Source: STF1-107 sp964457935 (GTDB taxonomy: Bacteria > Bacillota > Clostridia > Christensenellales > UBA1242). From it: a DNA stretch of 10,294 nucleotides. Below, one piece after another: positions 1 through 7,859 of this stretch; positions within the stretch are counted from its first letter, which is position 1, and each line of letters opens with the position of its first letter. The stretch lies in contig CAYWFC010000033.1 in the NCBI GenBank assembly GCA_964457935.1, forward strand, positions 1 through 10,294, read 5' to 3'. Below the pieces are notes generated by a model that saw only the letters and a list, made by a program, of their open reading frames with translations, did no database searches and was not told the origin of the DNA. The position numbers and the translations under genes are program-made.

Positions 1-1818
1 TCATTTAGCGAGGTAAAGATGATGCAGTCCAGCCTGATATTCTTGCAGTCACACAATATCACCACCAATATGGCGCTAAAGATATTCGACCAGTACAAAC
101 AGCACACCATAGATATAGTCAAAGCCAACCCTTACAGACTGGTAGAGGACATAGACGGCGTGGGCTTTTTGACGGCGGACAGGATAGCGCTAAAGATAGG
201 CATAGATAGCCATAGTGACTTCCGAGTGAAGGCGGGCATAGTGTATACGCTGAAAGAGGCGAGCAAGAAAGAAGGCCACACCTATCTGCCAGCAGATATT
301 TTGGTCAAAAATACTGCCAAACTGCTTGGCTTCGGGGACGAGGACACAGCCCTGATAGACAAGATATTGCACATGGTGGAGATAGAAGGCAGTATCAAGG
401 TGTACACTTACGCCGGTCAAGAGATAGCCGTATCGACGAAGTATTATTATCGTGAGCAGTACAATGCTAAGAAACTCACCCAACTGGCGCAAAATATTTT
501 CCAAGTGGACACTGACTACACCGGCGAATTGGCGCATTATGAGAAAATCAATAATATCACGCTAAACGACCAGCAACGCTCCGCCGTCATATCTGCATTG
601 ACATACGGCGTGTCTGTCATCACTGGCGGACCCGGTACAGGCAAGACCACTATCATCAAAGCGGTGATAGATATATTGTCCAATCAGAAAAAAGACATCT
701 TGCTCCTAGCGCCGACTGGTAGAGCGAGCAAGCGTCTGTCAGAATCTTGCGGACGAGAAGCCAAGACAGTGCACAGGGCGCTCGAAATGACGCATGGCGT
801 GGGCGAGAGCGTGTTTAATCGCAATGAGCACAATCCACTCAATGCCGACCTAGTCATAGTGGACGAGATGTCTATGGTAGATGTCAATCTACTGTACTTT
901 TTGCTAAAAGCGGTCAAGCCGTCCTGCCGTCTGGTGCTGGTGGGGGACAAAGACCAGCTCCCTAGCGTGGACGCTGGCAATGTGCTGAAAGACATCATAG
1001 AGAGCGGATGCGTCCATGTGAATTGCCTGACACAGATATATAGGCAGGACAGCGACAGCCTCATCATCACCAACGCCCATGCCATAAACAAAGGTCAGAT
1101 GCCTGTCATAGACAATGGTAGCAAGGACTTTTATTTCATCCAAAACGACAGCCCAGTGTCGGCTAGCGACGAGATAGTGGATTTGGTGAGTTTCAGACTG
1201 CCAAATTACCTGCATTTGTCTAGCGAGAAGATACAAGTGCTAGCCCCACTAAAGGCAGGACCTTGCGGAGTGGAAAATCTCAATACCAAACTGCAATTCA
1301 TACTCAATCCACCGCTGGGCAATGCGAGCCTGCAGGACGATAGCATCAAATTTCGCGTCGGGGACAAGGTAATGCAGACGAGCAATAATTATGACCTGCA
1401 TTTCACCAAGCGCACAGACATAGGCGTGGTCGAAGAGGGCGACGGCGTGTACAATGGCGACATAGGGTACATCAAGCACATCAATACCAACACTAATGAG
1501 GTGACTGTGCAGTTTGAGGACGGCAGAGTGTGCGTGTACACCAAGCCTGATTTGGTGCAACTGTCACTTGCCTACGCTATCACCATACACAAGAGCCAAG
1601 GCAGTGAATTCGACGCGGTGGTCATACCTATCGTGGCTGGTGCGCCTATCATTATGACCAGAAATCTGCTATATACCGCCATCACTCGTGCCAAAAAGTC
1701 TGTCGTGCTCATCGGCACCAAGCAAAACCTCGCTCGTATGATACACAATAACTTCACTGCCAAGCGTTTTACTCTGCTAGGTCAGTTTTTGAAGGACTGT
1801 GGCAAAGCATATATGTAA
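1..1818 (+). CDS. recD2: RecD2-type ATP-dependent DNA helicase, 5' end outside the window
   Basis: Superfamily 1B 5'-3' DNA helicase of the RecD2/TraA type, a DNA-repair helicase found in bacteria often lacking RecBC. The frame is open to base 1; the first ATG (19) is preceded by in-frame codons and the protein there already matches the middle of the family, so the gene starts upstream. Family members are usually over 700 residues; about 605 are visible. Numbering from the ATG at 19: a helix-hairpin-helix-like segment (about 33-63, NPYRL then DGVGFLTADRIA), Walker A GGPGTGKT (203-210), motif Ia APTGRASKRL (231-240), Walker B VDEMSMVD (281-288), motif III VGDKDQLPSVDAGNVL (308-323), QIYRQ (339-343), a UvrD-like C-terminal part with ITIHKSQGSEFD (521-532) and LLYTAITRAKK (550-560). 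All core helicase motifs are intact. Stop is TAA. The following gene has its own promoter, so recD2 need not share its transcript. Confidence 0.93.
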   Translation, partial: SFSEVKMMQSSLIFLQSHNITTNMALKIFDQYKQHTIDIVKANPYRLVEDIDGVGFLTADRIALKIGIDSHSDFRVKAGIVYTLKEASKKEGHTYLPADILVKNTAKLLGFGDEDTALIDKILHMVEIEGSIKVYTYAGQEIAVSTKYYYREQYNAKKLTQLAQNIFQVDTDYTGELAHYEKINNITLNDQQRSAVISALTYGVSVITGGPGTGKTTIIKAVIDILSNQKKDILLLAPTGRASKRLSESCGREAKTVHRALEMTHGVGESVFNRNEHNPLNADLVIVDEMSMVDVNLLYFLLKAVKPSCRLVLVGDKDQLPSVDAGNVLKDIIESGCVHVNCLTQIYRQDSDSLIITNAHAINKGQMPVIDNGSKDFYFIQNDSPVSASDEIVDLVSFRLPNYLHLSSEKIQVLAPLKAGPCGVENLNTKLQFILNPPLGNASLQDDSIKFRVGDKVMQTSNNYDLHFTKRTDIGVVEEGDGVYNGDIGYIKHINTNTNEVTVQFEDGRVCVYTKPDLVQLSLAYAITIHKSQGSEFDAVVIPIVAGAPIIMTRNLLYTAITRAKKSVVLIGTKQNLARMIHNNFTAKRFTLLGQFLKDCGKAYM

Positions 1819-1920
1819 AATATTTGTATATTTCAGTACATAATATATATCAGGTGCAAGAGATTAAAATATGTAAATTGTATATTTCAGTACATAATAT
1901 ATATTATGTGCAAAAAATTA
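1811..1920. repeat. Imperfect tandem duplication after recD2
   Basis: An AT-rich element occurs twice in tandem. A 27-base block is identical at 1824-1850 and 1878-1904, and the flanks are similar (ATATGTAAA before at 1811 and 1869; GTGCAA...ATTAAAA after). The first copy includes the recD2 stop codon. Each copy can form a weak AT-only hairpin (TATATT / AATATA), but there is no GC-rich stem and I do not call it a terminator. Confidence 0.85.
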
Positions 1921-1931
1921 AAAATTGCCTA

Positions 1932-1960
1932 TTGACAATCTGCGAGTTTCGTAGTACAAT
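1932..1960 (+). promoter_or_regulatory. Sigma-A promoter of the surface protein gene
   Basis: TTGACA (1932-1937), 17-base spacer, TACAAT (1955-1960). The start of transcription is expected near 1967, leaving a leader of about 24 bases with GGAG at 1979-1982. The spacer holds an imperfect dyad (CTGCGA, three bases, TCGTAG; one mismatch) that could be an operator; this is weak. Confidence 0.8.
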
Positions 1961-1990
1961 AAGTCAAAACATATATTTGGAGTGAAAAAT

Positions 1991-4900
1991 ATGAAGAGAT
2001 TTCTAATGATTATCTGTGTCACTATCGTCACCGTTAGTTTGGGCTTGACAGTGTACACATTCGTGAAAGACGACGAGACATTCGCTATCAATCCTACACA
2101 GAGATACATCAATGTAGGGCAGTCTTTGTCTCTCGACGACCTGGAATATGTGCATTCTAGACCTACTGACAAAGTCACTGTAGACTTCAACGCCGGCGGT
2201 GACCAAGTCACTAGTCTCATCGAGTACGACGAAGATAGCCAGTCTTATGTGGCAAAAGCGGGCGGTAGGACTACTATAGTCATCACTACCACTCATGACA
2301 AGTACCCTAGACTAGAGGTCGAGGTCATCATAGGCAACGGTACTAGTGATTATCCATATTTTATCAAAAATCAGCAAGACATACAGCAGTACATGTACTC
2401 TCAGAGCAATCTATCGTGCCATTACCAGCTGATGAATAACATCACTCTGACAGGCGAATTCGTGCCTATCGGTCTCATCTCTAGAGTGGGTGTGTATGAT
2501 GATTATGGCTTCTCTGGTACATTCAACGGTATGTTTTATAGCATAGACGGGCTAAATGTATCTGTCGCTGGCATACAGAATGCAGGGCTTTTCTCCAAAA
2601 TCAACGCAAACGGCGTAGTGAAGAATGTGACTATCAAGAACGGCAGAGTATCGGGCGGCTTTAGCAATGCAGGCATCATCGCAGGCACTCTCAACGGTCA
2701 GATAGACGCTGTCACTGTGGATAATTCTGTAGTGAGCAATACCAAGGTCGCTAATAGCGGTCTAGCAGTGGGCAAACTGGAGAACACCACATCTGTAGCC
2801 AAACTCACTCGTGTGTCTACTAGCGGTATCATTTCTGCTAAAGGCAACATAGGTGGCGCTATCGGTCTGGTGGACGGGGCTACTGTAGATACAGTACTCA
2901 CTACTGCTACTGTCTTGGCAGATAATTATGCTGGCAACGCAGTGGGCGGTCTGGTAGGCAGATACATCACTACTGACTCCAAGAATAGCAGTATTAGACA
3001 GAGTTTGGCTATGGCGAAGATTACTGCTGACAACGGTCAAGTGGGCAATCTAATAGGCAAGGTCGAAGGCGTAGTCAATACATACTCGCTCATGGGGTTG
3101 TATTATTGCACTGACGAGCCTACTACCGCGTCACTCAGCGCTGTGGGGATGACTGACAATGCTATCACGAGCGATTTCGCCATAAATGGTGCTCTGGCAG
3201 AAAATCTGAGAAAGAAAGAAACATATATATATTATCAATTAGAAAATGGCAACACAGAGCCATGGAATACCAAGACTTGCTGGTACTTCGCTAACAATGC
3301 GTATCCGGGCGTAATGCAAGTAAACGAGGCTATCACACCTATATCTAGCGAGATAAATACTTCGGGCAAGACTGTCATGACAGCGCAGTCTACAGACGAC
3401 ATTTTGAGTAAACTGGACGACGCGGACGAGTCCACTCGCATAGTGCTCAAGAATGATATCGACCTAAAAGGCGCAGAATGGTCTGTCATCAGCGAGTTTG
3501 CCGGTGAATTGACCGCAGATAAGAAGCCTGACGGCACTCCATACGCTATCAAGAATATCAAAATATCTACCGACGGTACCAATCTAGGACTAATAGGCGA
3601 ATTGAGAGGCGCATATGTGCATGATATAGTGCTGGATGGTGTAGAAATCAGCGCTGTGGGCACCAATGTAGGCGCTCTGGCTGGCAAGGCTACACTAGGC
3701 ACAGTCATCGAGAATGTGACTATCAAGAATGTCACTATCGAGAATGAAAACACCAACAATCTATACAATGTCGGTGGCATTGTGGGCATAACATGTGACT
3801 CTACTACTATCACAGACTGCGTAGTAGACACAGTGAATATCACCAACACTACTAATTCGTGCGTATCAGGTCACAGATATGGTGGTGCAGTAGGTTGCGC
3901 AGTATCTAGCGTTTTAGACGGCATAGATGTGCTCAATGGCAACATCAGCGGACAGCATTACGTCGGTGGTGTAGTGGGCGAGAGCACTGACACGACATTG
4001 TCAAACATCAATGCCAATGTCTCAGGCTCAGAAGATGACAACTATATTGCTTATATCAATAATAACGTTACAGGCAAGTCTTTGCAAAAAGACTACAAAT
4101 ATCAAACGCTATATGTGGGCGGTATAGTAGGTGCGAATAGAGGCACTATCAAGAATGCGCATTCATTCGCATCCATATACTTGGCTAGCGATATGGATAG
4201 GAATATGTACGTCGGTGGCGTAGTGGGATTCAATCAAGGCATAGTATCTTACAGCGCATACCGCGACACAGCCGATGGTGTGAAGGTCGATGGCTCAAAG
4301 GGCAATCTGTCCTTGGGCGGAATAGCAGGTGTGAATTTGAAATACACCAGCAAGAACAATGTATATATAGACAACTGCTATAATAATTGTAATCTAGAGT
4401 TCGCTCTGGACAACAATAGCGACTTGGCGCGCAGTACTTATGTCGGCGGACTAGTGGGCAAAAACTCTGCTAGCGTGTCGAATAGTTATTCGTTAGGCAA
4501 TATCAAAGCATATTATGTAGGTGGCTTGATATGTGTCAATATCGGCACTATGTATAGATGTTATGTATCGGGCGACGCGCCTACATCAGAGAATGCTTAC
4601 AATCCTGACACTCTCGTGCAGAACGAATTGACTGGTCATTATGTGGGCGGTCTGGTGTGCAGTATGACTAACGGCGAGGTATATGCTTGCTATGTCAGCA
4701 GTAAACTCGAAGGCATCAGCAACTCTTGGATCTCGGGTAGCAACAACGGCGGATTTGTAGCATCGTTGCCTGGCAACAACACTGCTTACGGCGTCATCAG
4801 CGACTGTGTGTCGGCTTGTAGCTTCGGCAGTACGGCTAAAAATTACATCGTAGGGCAGGTGGACTTGATGGGCAGGAAACTCTCGTCAAATAGATTTACC

Positions 4901-5134
4901 GGTCAAGTAATAGACTGCTATCTAGATAGTGAAATGGCGGTCAAATATGGCGCCAAAGTGGGTATGCAAAAGAAAGTGTCTATCCTGACACTCGGTCTGA
5001 GCCCTACATCTAAATCAGAGTTTTATAGGAAAAATACTTTTGAGATGAAAGGCATACTAGACAAACTCAGTTCAGCATGGGAATTGACCATCGCTAGCGA
5101 ATATCCATCTATCAAATTCACTGTCAATCCATAG
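1991..5134 (+). CDS. Large exported surface protein with two GLUG-like repeat modules
   Basis: Predicted 1047-residue protein. The N-terminus is a short basic stretch then a hydrophobic segment (residues 4-25, FLMIICVTIVTVSLG...), a signal peptide or uncleaved membrane anchor with no lipobox and no clear cleavage site. Residues about 30-110 look like a Big-type immunoglobulin-like domain. Then come two modules (about 112-445 and 455-1047), each opening with a segment containing NNITL or KNDIDL and closing with W plus YP (CWYFANNAYPG; WELTIASEYPS). Inside them many units carry the GG[IVL][VAI]G signature of GLUG-type repeats, e.g. near 317, 593, 657, 709, 740 and 817; units are about 25-60 residues. 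Beta-solenoid-like adhesin or cell-surface function is inferred. No LPXTG, SLH or choline-binding C-terminus is visible. The ATG at 1991 is chosen because GGAG (1979-1982) sits 8 bases upstream; the in-frame GTG at 1982 overlaps that site. It has its own promoter and ends at a shared terminator. Confidence 0.85.
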   Translation: MKRFLMIICVTIVTVSLGLTVYTFVKDDETFAINPTQRYINVGQSLSLDDLEYVHSRPTDKVTVDFNAGGDQVTSLIEYDEDSQSYVAKAGGRTTIVITTTHDKYPRLEVEVIIGNGTSDYPYFIKNQQDIQQYMYSQSNLSCHYQLMNNITLTGEFVPIGLISRVGVYDDYGFSGTFNGMFYSIDGLNVSVAGIQNAGLFSKINANGVVKNVTIKNGRVSGGFSNAGIIAGTLNGQIDAVTVDNSVVSNTKVANSGLAVGKLENTTSVAKLTRVSTSGIISAKGNIGGAIGLVDGATVDTVLTTATVLADNYAGNAVGGLVGRYITTDSKNSSIRQSLAMAKITADNGQVGNLIGKVEGVVNTYSLMGLYYCTDEPTTASLSAVGMTDNAITSDFAINGALAENLRKKETYIYYQLENGNTEPWNTKTCWYFANNAYPGVMQVNEAITPISSEINTSGKTVMTAQSTDDILSKLDDADESTRIVLKNDIDLKGAEWSVISEFAGELTADKKPDGTPYAIKNIKISTDGTNLGLIGELRGAYVHDIVLDGVEISAVGTNVGALAGKATLGTVIENVTIKNVTIENENTNNLYNVGGIVGITCDSTTITDCVVDTVNITNTTNSCVSGHRYGGAVGCAVSSVLDGIDVLNGNISGQHYVGGVVGESTDTTLSNINANVSGSEDDNYIAYINNNVTGKSLQKDYKYQTLYVGGIVGANRGTIKNAHSFASIYLASDMDRNMYVGGVVGFNQGIVSYSAYRDTADGVKVDGSKGNLSLGGIAGVNLKYTSKNNVYIDNCYNNCNLEFALDNNSDLARSTYVGGLVGKNSASVSNSYSLGNIKAYYVGGLICVNIGTMYRCYVSGDAPTSENAYNPDTLVQNELTGHYVGGLVCSMTNGEVYACYVSSKLEGISNSWISGSNNGGFVASLPGNNTAYGVISDCVSACSFGSTAKNYIVGQVDLMGRKLSSNRFTGQVIDCYLDSEMAVKYGAKVGMQKKVSILTLGLSPTSKSEFYRKNTFEMKGILDKLSSAWELTIASEYPSIKFTVNP

Positions 5135-5176
5135 CCAATATTCATATATCAAATTCACTGTCAATCTACAGTCAAT
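5101..5176. repeat. 37-base tandem duplication of the surface gene's 3' end
   Basis: Bases 5101-5139, which contain the last codons and stop of the surface protein gene, recur as 5138-5176 with about 5 differences in 39 positions. A 20-base core is identical (5110-5129 and 5147-5166). The period of 37 puts the second copy in another frame and outside the gene. Confidence 0.85.
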
Positions 5177-5205
5177 TCAAATTTATTGGCAATCCATAAT
5201 ACAAA

Positions 5206-5238
5206 AAAAGAGTCTAACATATTTTGTTAGGCTCTTTT
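5206..5238. terminator. Bidirectional intrinsic terminator between convergent genes
   Basis: A 14-base-pair stem (5206-5219 with 5225-5238, one G-T pair, five-base loop TATTT). A-rich DNA precedes it and T-rich DNA follows, so it can end transcription in both directions: rightward from the surface protein gene and leftward from metG. Confidence 0.85.
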
Positions 5239-5293
5239 ATTACACCAATATCAGATACCGATAGGCTCTTTTTTACATCCAATATCAGATACC
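5228..5293. repeat. 34-base tandem duplication beside the metG stop codon
   Basis: A 32-base unit at 5228-5259, starting in the right arm of the terminator, is repeated at 5262-5293 with only a few differences, and stops two bases before the metG stop codon. The second copy carries TAGGCTC plus a T-run but no matching left arm, so it is not a complete second terminator. Confidence 0.85.
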
Positions 5294-5294
5294 A

Positions 5295-6872
5295 TTATTG
5301 AGCATTGGCTATATCGTTTAGTATAGCGAGCTCTGCAGGGATATCCAGTCTAGCGAAGAGTGGGTCTCTCTTCTCTAGGCGGATGCCGTCGATGTCGAAT
5401 GCGAGCGTATCTTCGCAAGACAGGCGCACGTCGTGTATGTGGAATATATCTAATACAGTAGTCATACTCTCTGGCAAGAATGCGCTGAGCAATGTGTACG
5501 CCTCGAGCATACCTTGGAGTGCGAGATATATCACAGTGTGTATGCGGTCGGTCTGACCGTCGAGTTTCGCCAATTCCCATGGTTTGTTGGCGTCGATGTA
5601 AGTATTGCACTCGTCTATGATCCTAAGGGCAGTCTTGTACGAGAGGGTAGGCTTCATGTCTAGCATCTCATCTATGCACTGACGCTTCAGTTCAGCCACT
5701 GTAGCCCTGAACTGCCCGTCTAGTGGGTCAGTCACTCCGCCGTCAGTGATGACGCCGTCGCAGTATTTGATAGTCATACCGGTGAGACGAGAGAAAATAT
5801 TGCCTACTTTGTTCGCCAATATGCCGTTGTAGGAATTTAGGAAGCCTTCTTGGGTATAAGGTCCGTCCTGACCGAAAGATATGTCGCCTATAAGGAAATT
5901 TCGCACTGAGTCAGAAGTATAGCGCGCACTCAGTATGCGTGGGTCTACTACTTCGCGCTTTTCGAGTGCTTTGCTCTTGCTGAGTTTGCCGTTATTGAAC
6001 ATCAGCCAGCCATGACCGAATATATGCTCAGGTAGTGGCAACTCCAGCGCCATGAGCAGTGCAGGCCAGATGATAGCGTGGAAGCGCACGATCTCTTTGC
6101 CCACCACGTGCACATTCGCTGGCCAAAACTCTCTAAACAATGTCTCATCATCTGACAGATAGCCTAGTGCGGATAGGTAGTTTGACAATGCATCTATCCA
6201 AACATATATGGTCTGCTCAGGGTCGAATGACACAGGTATGCCCCATTTGACTGTTTTTCGCGAGACGCACAGGTCTTTTAGCCCTTGGTTAAAGAAATTA
6301 TTGATCATCTCATTTACTCGGCTAGCAGGGGTCAGGAAATCAGGATTTTCGTTATACAGCGCTTTCAAGAATGGCTCGTAACGGCTCAGACGGAAAAAGT
6401 ATGACTCTTCGTTCGCGTCTATGACCTCTCTACCACAGTCAGGGCATTTGCCGTCTATTAGCTGGTCTGCGCTCCAAAACGACTCGCATGGCACGCAATA
6501 CTTGCCCACGTAGGTGGACTTGTATATGTCGCCTTTTTTGTACAGTTTGTCGAAGATTTTGGACGCGGTCTGCTCGTGGTATTCGTCAGTGGTGCGGATG
6601 AATTTGTCATAAGATATATTCAGCTCGCGCCACAATGCCTTGGTATCAGCCACTATGCCGTCTAGATATTCGCGCCCGGACATACCTTTCTCGCTCGCTA
6701 TCTTGGCTATCTTTTGACCATGCTCGTCTGTACCGGTCAAAAAGTACACATTCTCGCCCAAATGCCTATGAAATCTCGCTATGGCATCGCACACTACTGT
6801 GGTGTAACAGTTGCCTAGAGTGAGTTTGTTGCTAGGATAATATATGGGTGTAGTGATATAAAAATTATTCAT
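5295..6872 (-). CDS. metG: Methionyl-tRNA synthetase
   Basis: Cytoplasmic class I enzyme charging tRNA-Met with methionine using ATP; 525 residues. Seen: FYITTPIYYPS at the N-terminus, GTDEHGQKI (47-55), one zinc knuckle with C126, C129, C143 and C146, YVWIDALSNYLSALGY (223-238), HVVGKEIVRFHAIIWPALLMAL (255-276) and FGHGWLMF (285-292). Length fits the family form without the C-terminal tRNA-binding domain. Two signatures are unusual: the HIGH box reads TLGN (18-21), and the KMSKS loop reads KLSKSK (296-301) followed by about four extra residues before VVDP. The ATG at 6870-6872 is chosen because AAAGGAG lies 7 bases upstream; a nearer-5' ATG at 6890 would be inside or before that site. The gene faces the surface protein gene and shares the terminator. 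No T-box or Met-rich leader peptide is visible. Confidence 0.95.
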   Translation of the reverse strand: MNNFYITTPIYYPSNKLTLGNCYTTVVCDAIARFHRHLGENVYFLTGTDEHGQKIAKIASEKGMSGREYLDGIVADTKALWRELNISYDKFIRTTDEYHEQTASKIFDKLYKKGDIYKSTYVGKYCVPCESFWSADQLIDGKCPDCGREVIDANEESYFFRLSRYEPFLKALYNENPDFLTPASRVNEMINNFFNQGLKDLCVSRKTVKWGIPVSFDPEQTIYVWIDALSNYLSALGYLSDDETLFREFWPANVHVVGKEIVRFHAIIWPALLMALELPLPEHIFGHGWLMFNNGKLSKSKALEKREVVDPRILSARYTSDSVRNFLIGDISFGQDGPYTQEGFLNSYNGILANKVGNIFSRLTGMTIKYCDGVITDGGVTDPLDGQFRATVAELKRQCIDEMLDMKPTLSYKTALRIIDECNTYIDANKPWELAKLDGQTDRIHTVIYLALQGMLEAYTLLSAFLPESMTTVLDIFHIHDVRLSCEDTLAFDIDGIRLEKRDPLFARLDIPAELAILNDIANAQ

Positions 6873-6892
6873 ATATACGCTCCTTTTCATAT

Positions 6893-6921
6893 ATAATAAA
6901 ACAATTTAATAAAAAAATCAA
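6893..6921 (-). promoter_or_regulatory. Possible metG promoter
   Basis: Reading leftward: TTGATT (6921-6916), 17-base spacer, TATTAT (6898-6893). The predicted transcript would start near 6886, just before the ribosome binding site, which agrees with using the ATG at 6872. The surrounding DNA is very AT-rich, so a chance match is possible. Confidence 0.35.
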
Positions 6922-6982
6922 ATAAAATAAGGCGTTCTGGCGCAGTATGAGCGATTTTTTGGCGAAAAATGACACCACCCCC

Positions 6983-7011
6983 TTGACAATAATACGCACC
7001 TGTGGTATACT
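6983..7011 (+). promoter_or_regulatory. Strong sigma-A promoter with extended -10, before the paralog pair
   Basis: TTGACA (6983-6988), 17-base spacer, TATACT (7006-7011), with a TGn extended -10 at 7003-7005. Expected start near 7018, giving a very short leader with AAGGAG at 7022-7027, 7 bases before the ATG at 7035. It is the only strong promoter I see ahead of both small paralogs and the His leader frame. Confidence 0.85.
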
Positions 7012-7034
7012 ATGATTATATAAGGAGATGAGAT

Positions 7035-7412
7035 ATGGCAAAAGATAAAGTATTGGCATTAGATAAAAAATTGGCATTTTGTGCTTTGAATAAAAATGAA
7101 TGTAGAGATTTGCACAGTTATCTGAAGGCTAGGCGCGGAGTGAATGTACACAGCGCATTGCTGTCACCAAAAGAGATATACGCAGAAGACACACTGGCTT
7201 ACCGTATGGCACTCACTTTCGGGTCGGTATACGCTGTGAAAAATCAGATGAACAACGTGCTGTGGGTAGACCTCGACGGCAATGTCAGAGATAACCTAAA
7301 CGACGTGGCTTGGCTGGCGAATGAGAGAATGAAGTCTGGCGAAGTGCTGTCCATCGATGATATAGTCAATCTGGAGACATTGGCTAAAGAAAATGACGAA
7401 TTAGATATGTAA
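7035..7412 (+). CDS. Small protein of unknown function, paralog A
   Basis: A 125-residue soluble protein that I do not recognise; no signal peptide or membrane segment. It is clearly related to the next gene. Over a 41-residue core (59-99 here, 51-91 in paralog B) 23 positions are identical, with the pattern ALT[FY]GS[VI]YAxK, then W[VM]DxDG, then DVAWLAxxRM. The N-terminal halves align nearly without gaps but are less conserved (KLxF, a YL pair, then G[IV]). The C-terminus is acidic. AAGGAG lies 7 bases before the ATG. The next start is 15 bases after the stop, so the two are surely co-transcribed. The coding potential is supported by conservation between the paralogs and by codon use like that of hisS. 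Confidence 0.85.
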   Translation: MAKDKVLALDKKLAFCALNKNECRDLHSYLKARRGVNVHSALLSPKEIYAEDTLAYRMALTFGSVYAVKNQMNNVLWVDLDGNVRDNLNDVAWLANERMKSGEVLSIDDIVNLETLAKENDELDM

Positions 7413-7426
7413 TTTGAGGAGAAAAT

Positions 7427-7807
7427 ATGTATAAGTTAGTTTTTAAGTCAACTAGTATGTCTGACATCAAGAGTATAGGTGATTATCTGTACACAGAGTG
7501 CGGGATAGACAGTTTTTGTATCTGTATGGATGACAACTCATTCGGCAGTACATTGAGCTCGAAGCAATACCTCGAGGCGCTGACATATGGATCTATTTAT
7601 GCCGACAAACACCATATGATAGATATGGTGTGGATGGACTCTGACGGATATGAGAGATCGAATATCTCAGACGTGGCGTGGCTGGCAGAGCATAGGATGA
7701 CTATGTGTCATAGCTTGCTGTCATCGAGAGATGTGAATTATTTGGTAGAGAAAGAGAGACAATTCTTCACATCGTCAGAAGATGATGATAATACTGAAAT
7801 AATGTAA
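7427..7807 (+). CDS. Small protein of unknown function, paralog B
   Basis: A 126-residue relative of the preceding gene, unrecognised. The conserved core spans residues 51-91 (ALTYGSIYADK, VWMDSDG, DVAWLAEHRM). It differs from paralog A by a Cys-containing N-terminal half (CGIDSFCICMDD, 25-36) and a strongly acidic tail (EDDDNTE, 118-124). GAGGAG at 7416-7421 is 5 bases before the ATG. The histidine leader frame starts 13 bases after its stop, so this gene sits directly upstream of the hisS attenuator and may be on the same transcript. Function cannot be stated; the conserved Trp, Asp-Gly and Arg-Met positions suggest a folded domain and not a leader or toxin peptide. Confidence 0.85.
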   Translation: MYKLVFKSTSMSDIKSIGDYLYTECGIDSFCICMDDNSFGSTLSSKQYLEALTYGSIYADKHHMIDMVWMDSDGYERSNISDVAWLAEHRMTMCHSLLSSRDVNYLVEKERQFFTSSEDDDNTEIM

Positions 7808-7820
7808 TCAAAGGACTGAT

Positions 7821-7859
7821 ATGAATAAAATCCACTTCACACATCATCACCACGACTAA
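7821..7859 (+). CDS. Histidine-rich leader peptide of hisS (MNKIHFTHHHHD)
   Basis: A 12-codon frame, ATG to TAA, encoding MNKIHFTHHHHD: five histidines, four of them consecutive (residues 8-11, CAT CAT CAC CAC). AAAGGA (7810-7815) sits 5 bases before the ATG, a normal spacing here. It lies upstream of a terminator and of hisS. The enterobacterial hisL peptide has the same layout (aromatic residue, one residue, a His run, then an acidic end). The inferred role is to sense charged tRNA-His: a ribosome short of His-tRNA stalls on the His run and changes the fold of the RNA downstream. The product itself probably has no function. Confidence 0.8.
   Translation: MNKIHFTHHHHD

Noticed and set aside
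19..21. ATG at 19 as the start of recD2
   Set aside because: The frame is open to base 1, and the protein at this point already matches the inner part of RecD2 with the N-terminal domain missing.
1982..1984. GTG at 1982 as the start of the surface protein
   Set aside because: It overlaps the GGAG that serves the ATG at 1991 with an 8-base spacing.
2600..4800. CRISPR or DNA satellite in the repeated GGxxG coding region
   Set aside because: The repetition is at the protein level with diverged DNA units of variable length inside one open frame.
6888..6890. ATG at 6890 as the start of metG
   Set aside because: The ribosome binding site AAAGGAG lies between it and the ATG at 6872, and the added residues MKRSVY do not belong to the family N-terminus.
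6873..6982. T-box, SAM riboswitch or Met-rich leader before metG
   Set aside because: About 110 bases of mostly AT-rich DNA with no structured leader, and no short frame rich in Met codons.
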